Positions 57,486-64,000 of a stretch of DNA of 64,000 nt are shown here, one piece after another. A program made the translations under genes and the position numbers. Each line of letters starts with the position of its first letter. Position 1 is the first letter of the stretch. Under the pieces are notes generated by a model. It made no database searches, had not been told where the DNA came from, and worked only from the letters and a program-made list of their open reading frames with translations. Source of the DNA: Sciurus carolinensis (Eukaryota; Chordata; Mammalia; Rodentia; Sciuridae); the NCBI RefSeq assembly GCF_902686445.1, contig NC_062214.1:56827177-56891176 (forward strand), in the 5' to 3' direction.

Positions 57486-57574
57486 CTTTCAACAAAAATA
57501 GAGCGAATGTGCAGACATCTTTGAAGATTGATGTCTTGCAGAAGACTGTAATATAACTGGGTACTTCTACCCGG

Positions 57575-57997
57575 TGTAAGTCAACTTTGTGTCACTGTGA
57601 CCAAAATAACTGAAAAGAACAACTTAGGAGGAAAAGTTTATTTTGCTTCATGGTTTTAGAGGTTTAGTTCATCGTCAGCTGAATCCATTGCTCTATGCAC
57701 AAGGAAGATCAGGCAGGACATTGTGGTGAAAGGGTGAAGGACAGCTGCTCTGCCCATGGCATCCAAGAAGCAGAGACAGAGGGGAAGGGACCAAAGGGAA
57801 GACGAGCTCTTCCTGGGCACACCTTCCCAGTGACCTCCTCCGGGAGGTTACCTGCCTAAGGTTATCATCCAGTTAGTCCATTCAAACTAGGATGAACTGA
57901 TTAGTTTACAGCTCTCATAAACCAATCATATCATCTCTGAATATTCCTGTATTAACACAGGTGCTTTTGGGGGACACCTCATATTCATACTATAGCA
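57575..57997 (-). mobile_element. Squirrel-type MaLR LTR, minus strand
   Basis: Starts on plus with TGTAAGTCAACTTTGTGTCACTG and ends ...CATACTATAGCA, so TG...CA ends are present. Its sense (minus) strand shows an ATTCAGAGATGATATGATTGG region, a GGAGGAGGTCACTGGG region, a polyadenylation-like AATAAAC and a GTTCTTTTCAGTTATTTTGGTCACAG end. Same family as 59625-59999. Non-coding. No 5-bp target duplication found, so one flank may be altered. Confidence 0.85.
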
Positions 57998-58534
57998 CAC
58001 CTTTTATCCCTACTGGGTTTTTCAATGTTTGCAGTTTCTGAAAAAGATATATTGAGAACTCAGTGTTTTTGCTACTTCATTTCAGAAAGATAATAATATA
58101 ATACTTATAGTATGGGAATCTCCCCAGAATTGTCTCTAAATCTCAGATAGTTATAAAATGAGCTGTTTCTGTGTTTTCCACAAGTGTAGACTCTGGTTTG
58201 AATTCTGCAAACCTCCAGGTGTAACTTCTGCCTTCTAAACTCGGTATCAATGGATGAAGCTGTTATCTCCTTCAGGGCCCATGTTGTACAGTTGCAACCT
58301 TTTCAGGATGATTTGGAAGAGATTTCTTTTATCTATTTGAGAGGAGGACATTCTTAGGAGTTAGCTCGTGACACAGCATGGCTCTCCAGCTCAGAGTCTT
58401 GCATTGTCCTTGGCAAGAGTCAACTGGTGTGGAATGTTCTAAATTCTGGTTTACTCAAGGATGCAGAATTCTGTAGCATGTTAGCTTTAAGTTGAAACTT
58501 TCCACCTAGCAAAGGGACATTTGTCTAGATTAGA

Positions 58535-58690
58535 ATCTCACTAGCCAAAATGCAGTCCCTGGGCAGCTTAGTTTCCTTAGTTTCATTTCAGGACATACCC
58601 CAGACTTACTGAATCAGAATCTTCATTTTAACCCAGTCATTGCATGACTCATAAATACCTTAAAATTTGAGACGTGTTGGCTCTAAAACC
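58535..58690 (+). repeat. MER5-like hAT fossil
   Basis: 'AATGCAGTCCCTGGGCAGC', 'CCCCAGACTTACTGAATCAGAATCTTCATTTTAACCCAG', 'AAAATTTGAGACGTGTTGGC' follow the MER5 order (the last is the decayed right end). Confidence 0.65.
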
Positions 58691-58734
58691 TCTGAGAAGT
58701 GAGGTGGAAAATAAATGGGTGCTGGGTATGGCAT

Positions 58735-58915
58735 TTTCTATGGTGAAGTAGGGTAAGTCACTTGCTTTCACAATTTCACTATCTTAACCTGAAAAAACTG
58801 AGCGAGGATGAATTCTACTCTGCATGGCAGCTGTGAAGCTAAATGAATCAATATGTGGAAAGTGTCTGACCTAGAACCTAGACCATCTTAGGCACCCAGA
58901 AAGAAGTGAGTTTTC
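58735..58915 (-). repeat. MIR SINE
   Basis: Reverse MIR: 'GTAGGGTAAGTCACTTGC', 'ACTATCTTAACCTGAAAAAACTGAG', 'GGCAGCTGTGAAGCTAAATGAATCAATATGTGGAAAGTGTCTGACCTAG'. Confidence 0.65.
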
Positions 58916-59369
58916 TTTATCAGGTTTTTAACTTATAAAAAGAGTTGCTATTGCCTATTCACTTACAGTTTTATATGCCTATGCAGTAAGTTAATTCAAC
59001 AAAATAACTATAACAATACACAGTAGACAAGATGATGGGTGAAATGTAATTGTTTTCTTTCCTTTCTGTGAATGAAAAAGTAGCATTTGAAGAACTAGAA
59101 AGAGTTACAAAGACAGAATATACACTCAAAAATGGTAGCAGGGTTACCATTAGTAGTTCAGGAATTTATAGCATGGCAGTCTACTTATATTAGCTGAAGT
59201 CTTGATTTTATGGTGTTTTTTTCTTATCTTTGGATAAAAGAATTCATACATTAAGACATCTTTCCAAATACTGCACTCAGAACATCAGCCCAGAAGCAGG
59301 GATTAGTCTCTATTCTTCAGAATGTGTTCACCTTCATCTACCTGAACCTAGAGATTATCTTCCCTGGTG

Positions 59370-59624
59370 GGATTTTTAAGGTGCTATATTTACTCAGCTC
59401 ATACTCTGTAAGACTCAGTTTAGTACCACCTCCTCCAGGAAGTCTTCCCTGACCCACACCCCAGTTCAGCTTGGTGTTCCTTCTCTGTACTCTCAAGGTA
59501 GCTTTGGATATTTTTTGCTCAGCACTAACTCATCTTCTTTGGCTCTCCTACTGGAGTAAGCCCTTGGAGGTCTGTACCACATTCATATGTGCCCCTGCAA
59601 GGAGCCTGAACAACACAGCCACAG
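59370..59624 (+). repeat. L2 LINE 3' region
   Basis: 'AGACTCAGTTTAGTACCACCTCCTCCAGGAAGTCTTCCCTGACCC' is the recognisable end of L2 ORF2. It is followed by 'TCAAGGTAGCTTTGGATA' and 'GCCCTTGGAGGTCTGTACCACATTC'. Cut at the LTR that starts at 59625. Confidence 0.75.
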
Positions 59625-59999
59625 TGTTATGGTTTGTTATGAGGTATTCCCCAAAGCTCCTCTTAATGCAGGAATATTCAAAGGCAAATGATTGGATTAT
59701 AAGAATTGTAACCTAACCAGTTCATCCTAGTTTCAATAGACTGACTGGGTGGTAAGAAGGTGGGGCATGGCTGGAGGAGGTGGGACATTGGGGACAGTGC
59801 ATCTTCCCTGTGGTCCCTTCCCCCTCTTCCTCTGCTTCCCTGTTGCCATGAGCTAGGCAACATTCCTCCACCACACTCTTCTGCCATGATGATCTGCCTC
59901 AGAGCTCTGGATTTGGCCTACCATGGATTGAACCTCTGAAACCATGAGCCAAAATAAACTTTCTTCCACTAAGTTGTTTTTGTCAGTGATGAAAACACA
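59625..59999 (+). mobile_element. Squirrel-type MaLR LTR, plus strand
   Basis: Starts TGTTATGGTTTGTTATGAGG with 'GATTGGATTATAAGAATTGTAACCTAACCAG', 'GGCTGGAGGAGGTGGGACATTGG', 'CTCTGCTTCCCTGTTGCCATGAGC', and AAATAAAC near 59952-59959. Same family as the minus copy at 57575-57997, but its extreme 3' end lacks about 14 bp (the TATTTTGGTCACAG part). It is inserted next to or within the L2 fragment. Confidence 0.85.
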
Positions 60000-60568
60000 T
60001 GGGAAGGCAGTGACTGGTATGTTCCATCTCTTCATCCAACCCAGTCAAGACTCCAAGTGGTCATTTATTCTACATGATTATGTCAGTATTCTAAATATTT
60101 TAAGCAGTTTATTTCCTGTGCTCCCAGGTGCTGTATTAGGAATGAAAAACATCTTATTTCAGAAGCAGAGTACCTACCCTGCTCTTCTTGGGTCTCTTTC
60201 TGTAAAATCTCATTTCTGGCTTCTTGAACCTGCCAGTATCCTTGTGCAAATTCGGAAAATGAACTTTGCAAGGCTTCCATTGTCATGCTCTTTCCCATTT
60301 CCAACACTGTTTTCTTATGTGTTCTTTACCTTCAAAAACCAGTCTTTCTTCTTTATTCCCTCTTTACATCTTCTCTCAAAGGCAATGCTTCAAAGAAAGT
60401 CTTAAATGAATCATCCCACATATTGTTCCTAGGGCAGGTTGGGTAAATAGTAGAAAAGCCTGCAGCCACAGGCAATCATCTCTAACTGGGATGGCTGGTT
60501 TCAGCAGGACACCTAACAGAATGCGAGAGAGATAGTGACTCTGAAATAATTCAACACTGTAGCCTTTC
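60000..60568. other. Unclassified stretch
   Basis: No gene is recognised. The 153-codon plus frame (59944-60405) begins inside the LTR's 3' end and runs into unique sequence. Its Phe/Leu/Ser-rich composition mirrors a T-rich strand, and I see no domain. Confidence 0.4.
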
Positions 60569-60569
60569 T

Positions 60570-61115
60570 GAGTCTACAGTATGTGAGTTACTGGGTACTG
60601 CCCATACATAAATAGACAAGACAGATATTATCTTTGTCTTCATTGAACTTGTATTCCTGTGGGGAAGCAGAACAATAAATCAACAACTAATAAATAAACT
60701 TGATATTTACACTGGGGAAAGTATCTGAAAGAAATAGATGTGATGACGTGACAAAAATGTCCTGGGTGGGTAGTTCTTGTGAAGAGGTGAAGAGATCCAG
60801 CTTCTGAGCTGAGTCTAGAAGGGTGATGATAACAAGGCAAGCATCTAAAGGATGGGTAGACCAGTATTCCAGGCAGAGAAAAAAGAAGATTCAAAGGAAA
60901 AGGTCATGGTACATAAAAGGAATGGAAAATCAGTCAATTTGATCAAAGTGTGTAAAGGGAAATTTCACTTGGTATGAATGATGTCGGAACAGTGAAAATA
61001 GATCAGATATTCTGTACCTTGGAGTAATCTTGGAGTAATGTGAGCCCCTGAGGGTGTGACATGATCTGATTTTTAAAATATCAATGACTGCTACAGTGGG
61101 AACAGATGGCGGGGA
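60570..61115 (+). repeat. Ancient mammalian interspersed repeat (family unnamed)
   Basis: Longest copy of this type here: 'GTTACTGGGTACTGCCCATACATAAATAGACAAGAC', 'TCATTGAACTTGTATTCCTGTGGGG', 'CTGAGCTGAGTCTAGAAGG', 'AGTATTCCAGGCAGAGAAAA', 'AATAATGTGAGCC..GTGTGACATGATCTGATTTTTAAAATATCAATGACTGCTACAG'. The last block ('tgacatgatctga..tttaaa..tcactctggctgct') is diagnostic for the fossil I have in mind. Contains an 11-bp direct repeat CTTGGAGTAAT twice near 61018-61040. Confidence 0.62.
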
Positions 61116-61364
61116 GGGATATGGCTGGGAGGAGGGAGGAAAATCTGGGGCTTCTCAAAAGTTTAAGCCCTAGAGAATTAGAATATACTTGAATACATCT
61201 GTTCATAAGCCACCTGCAATAAAGACTATAATTTCTGAGCACTAGGACAGAGGACAAATGTCCACATCTTTGTGTTGCAAATTTGTTGGGTCAATGGAAT
61301 TATTTCAACAAGTTTTAGAATCTATATATGCACCAATTATTATTGATAGAATAAGGTGGGAGCA
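61116..61364. other. Unclassified stretch
   Basis: About 250 bp of AT-rich sequence between two repeats, with nothing recognised. Confidence 0.35.
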
Positions 61365-61478
61365 AGTGCTGGGGAGTGATATTGTCCAAATTTTGTTGTT
61401 ACAACAAATCCCACCATTATGTAAAACTATAATGCACCAACAAAAATGTGGAAAAAAAAATAAAGAACATGTTGTATC
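61365..61478 (+). mobile_element. Short L1 3' end
   Basis: 'CTGGGGAGTGATATTGTCC...AATTTTGTTGTTACAACAAATCCCACCATTATGTAAAACTATAATGCACCAACAAAAATG' matches the last bases of the L1 copy ending at 32846 ('CCAAATTGTTATATTGTG...AATGCACCAATACAAAAAGG'). Severely 5' truncated. An A-rich tail follows. Confidence 0.72.
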
Positions 61479-61734
61479 CTAGTATTATTCATAATTATTA
61501 TTTTTCAGTAAAAATAAAATTGTGATTAATCAAATACATGTATTCATTAAAAAGCATTATTAAATTTGGAGGAAATTTCTGTCATTACCTGTTGTCTATT
61601 TATATTAAGTGAACACTTTAATTGGTATGAGATCTGTAAAATGTTTCAAATTTAAAATATGTTCTGCTAAGAAAGTCAAGTTTTACCATTTATCCTGGAC
61701 ACAGGGAAGACTGTCTTCACCACAGTTTCCTCTT

Positions 61735-62110
61735 CCTGGAGACTCTAGGTAATTATACTTCCCAGCCACACTTGTGGCAAGGTGTGGGACCATGTGATTT
61801 AAATTATAACCATTGGGACTGTGAGCAAGATTTGATGTGTTTTTTTCCTTTCTGAACTAGAATAGCAGGTGTGTGTTCTCATGCTCTCTGCATTCTCAAT
61901 ACACTAGGATGGCAGCAAAGAACTCCTAATCATAGAGTTGCAGTTTGGAATTAACTGGGATGTGGGATCCTCAAGTCAACCCTGGAGGAGCTTCCAGAAA
62001 GCACAGTATGATCTGCAATGGACTGGGAAGAACACAAGAAGGGAAGTTTTTGTTGCTTTAAGCCACCACACTATTGGGATTTATTTACTACCATGGTCCA
62101 GTTGAGTCTA
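61735..62110 (+). mobile_element. MaLR/MLT1-like LTR fossil
   Basis: 'CTTCCCAGCCACACTTGTGGCAAGGTGTGGGACCATGTGATTTAAATTATAACCATTGGGACTGTGAGCAAGATTTGATGTG' is a typical U3-like block. The 3' part has 'TTTTTGTTGCTTTAAGCCACCACACTATTGGGATTTATT', the polyadenylation-end phrase of such LTRs. The subfamily is uncertain, and no target duplication was found. Confidence 0.6.
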
Positions 62111-62169
62111 AGCAGACATAGAGTGTCCATTAAACTTACTTGCACCTGCAGCAAGAGACATATAGACTA

Positions 62170-62370
62170 GGATTGTCATCACCATAGCACTGTGACAACA
62201 AGAAAATGGAAACACCTTAAATATCTGTGCATAGTAAGCTGGTTCAATCGGTCATGGAACATTCATACGGTGGAATCTTACGCCTTTGTTATGAGGGATC
62301 TCGTAAATTATACTGTTAGGTTCACTAGAGTGTGCATAGTGTTTGGTCATTGGTATGTAAAAAGGACAAG
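62170..62370 (+). mobile_element. L1 (L1M-type) ORF2 end fragment
   Basis: 'AAATGGAAACACCTTAAATATCTGTGCATAG', 'CTGGTTCAATCGGTCATGGAACATTCATACGGTGGAATCTTACGCC', a close parallel of 'aactggttaaataaattatggtacatccatacaatggaatactatg'. CpG-type changes and stops abound. Confidence 0.65.
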
Positions 62371-62399
62371 TTCATGCAGCAGTAACTAACACATTCAGT

Positions 62400-62580
62400 A
62401 TTATAAAGCTTTATGATGATTAACTCAAATAATCCTCACAAGAGACCTTTAAGGTGATCCCAGTATTCTTTCTATTTCGCCAAAGGGGGACACAGAAAGA
62501 CCAAGAAACCCACCCCAGGTGGCATAGCTAGGACATGTTAGAACAGATTTCAGGGTTTGGAACTCACTCCTTAATAACTC
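62400..62580 (+). repeat. MIR SINE
   Basis: 'ATTAACTCAAATAATCCTCACAAGAGACCTTTAAGGTGATCCCAG', 'CCAAAGGGGGACACAGAAAGACCAAG', 'CCCAGGTGGCATAGCTAGGACATGTTAGAACAGATTTCAGGG'. Confidence 0.72.
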
Positions 62581-63483
62581 ACCATAGTACATAGATGAGG
62601 AAGTTCATTTAAGTAGAATATTTTGGGGGAATTAGGGGAAGATGAGAATCTGGCAGGAATATATGTCTCTGGGCAGAAGAATCGAAAAGTTGGAGACAAT
62701 GTTGGGAGCCAGATTTGATTTTCAGTGTTTTCCTTGTTTAATACCTTTGGAGTTTCTTTCTTAATTATGTGCAGAAATCATGTATTTCAAAACACAAATA
62801 AATTAGTTAGAAAGAGCTAAGATACTAGAAGATCATTCCAATTTTAACATCATATCTCCCGTTTTCAGGACCCCTTGGCTCCCAACTCGAAGGAAAAAGG
62901 TAACTGACTTTTTTTCCAAGGTGGTAAAAGGCACCTGCAGGCTTTTGTCAAAATCCTCCTTCTCTCTTGGCACATGGTTTCTCCTCATCCTCCTCCCCCA
63001 GCTCCCAGGCCCCAGCACCAGAGAGAGGAACACTGAGCCACAGTGTGAGACTGTATTCCTTAGTCAAATAGAAGTTTTACTTAGATAGATTTTTGCCTTT
63101 GCAATTATGTCATTAAAAACGTCCTAAACTTCAGACTTGAAATGAACTCCAGCAAGGGTCTGCCCTTTTAGCTCTCTGGCTTTACATAATTTATGGTTTT
63201 GAATCTTATTGAAAAATGCAAAAAGGATTCAGAAAATGTTCCAGGCAGGCACACATGGATGTTTATCCCTCTAGCCCTTCCAGCAAATTTCTCTCTCCAC
63301 AGTGGAGGGGGTTCTGTCCTCACGATTAGAGGGTTCTAATCCTGTATAAGATTAGGAGAAGAACACTGTATAAGAATATGGAAATTGTAACACAACCTTC
63401 CAGCTCACTCCTTTGTCTCATCAGTTATCAGCTGCGATGGTCCACCCTTATGGTCCTCTTTCACTGATCTCTTTCTTCATTTC
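62581..63483. other. Unclassified stretch
   Basis: No gene or repeat family is recognised. A short direct repeat CTGTATAAGA occurs twice near 63342-63375. Confidence 0.4.
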
Positions 63484-63489
63484 CCCCTC

Positions 63490-63940
63490 TGTTGGGACTA
63501 ATGACACGTTAACTAACTCAGGCTGACTCCTTACTCCCTGGCCAGTGAGCAAAATCAAGGCCTCAAAGGCGGTTTCAAAGGTTCATGACGATAAACCGGA
63601 CCATAGTCAGGGATTGGTTAACAACAGTTCCGCGAACGTGATCAGCTCGTGCTTGCCATATAGTCTAATGGGACTCTCGCCTGTGTGAACCCCCCTGCCT
63701 TGGTGATCTTTAAGCCGATTGGTTCCCACCTAGCCCCCACCCTACATAAAAGCTGTGTGACTTCCTCAATAAACGAGTTCCTGCTGTGACGGGTCTCCCT
63801 GACGTGTCTGATTGTCCTCCGCCTGGAGGGCTGGGAGCATGCGGTCAGTCGGCCTTACCTATCCTGATCTGACCTTGTTGGGGAGTGTCCCCTTCCCTTG
63901 CCACTGGTCGAGAAGGGCAAGGGGGCTTAAGACCCCGACA
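63490..63940 (+). mobile_element. Well preserved endogenous retrovirus solo LTR (class II/ERVK-like)
   Basis: 451 bp, with ends TGTTGGGA...ACCCCGACA (imperfect inverted termini TGT/ACA). A perfect 6-bp target duplication CCCCTC lies at 63484-63489 and 63941-63946. The promoter layout is intact: inverted CCAAT boxes (GATTGGTT near 63613 and 63717), TATA-like CATAAAA (63745-63751), AATAAA (63768-63773), then a U5 of about 165 bp. CpGs are frequent, suggesting youth. A 6-bp duplication is usual for ERVK. TGTTGGGA recalls rodent IAP-like LTRs, but I cannot name a family. No primer-binding site follows, so no provirus remains here. Confidence 0.88.
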
Positions 63941-64000
63941 CCCCTCCTACCTCCCCTTCTCTGACTCACCTGGTCCTGGGTGGGTCACATAAGACTTCAG

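Noticed and set aside
59944..60405. 153-codon plus frame as a gene
   Set aside because: Starts inside an LTR and continues into unrelated T-rich sequence. Hydrophobic composition follows from the T-rich strand.
63490..63940. 5' LTR of a full provirus continuing beyond the window
   Set aside because: The 6-bp target duplication directly follows the LTR end, and no primer-binding site is seen, so it is a solo LTR.

Overview
This is mammalian nuclear DNA, most likely from a squirrel-family rodent (Sciuridae: ground squirrel, marmot or tree squirrel). The best clue is three short tRNA-derived SINEs (17408-17527 +, 21217-21350 +, 41019-41104 -). They combine RNA polymerase III A/B boxes with the 'CTCAGCACCACA...' body and AAATA-rich tail that I associate with the ID-like SINEs of squirrels. 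The L1 3' ends and a MaLR-type LTR family present here in two copies also look sciurid. Ancient mammal-wide repeats (MIR, L2, MER5, MLT1-like LTRs, L1M) fill much of the rest.

I find no gene. No open reading frame resembles a cellular protein, and I see no splice-linked exon series, rRNA or functional tRNA. The longest open frame is 175 codons (18380-18907, minus) and looks like chance. The only recognisable protein-coding matter is broken L1 ORF2: 10.7-12.6 kb, 13.8-14.3 kb, 30.8-32.8 kb, 38.0-42.4 kb, 46.0-46.3 kb and 62.2 kb. The window reads as intergenic or deep intronic DNA.

Layout. 0-10 kb: a CA microsatellite, an old L1 3' end and scattered MIR/MER5 fossils. 10.7-14.3 kb: diverged plus-strand L1, interrupted by a DNA-transposon fossil and followed by a possible LTR. 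15-25 kb: MER5A, two SINEs, microsatellites, a terminal-inverted-repeat element and two minus-strand MLT1-like LTRs. 30.8-32.8 kb: a nested stack in which an L1 is interrupted by a younger 5'-inverted L1 and by an ERVL-type solo LTR, each with a target-site duplication. 38.0-42.4 kb: a minus-strand L1 cluster with a telomere-like tract and a SINE. 46.6-47.3 kb: two MaLR LTRs facing each other. 53.9-57.5 kb: unusually repeat-poor DNA with blocks resembling conserved non-coding elements. 57.6-60 kb: two copies of one LTR family in opposite orientation. 63.5-63.9 kb: a well preserved solo LTR with a perfect 6-bp target duplication.

All repeat names are recognised from memory of the families, without an alignment. 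Boundaries are approximate except where a target duplication or terminal dinucleotides fix them. I did not find a new coding system. The points most worth checking are the nested L1 stack, the young solo LTR, the telomere-like tract in the L1 3' end, and the candidate conserved regulatory blocks.
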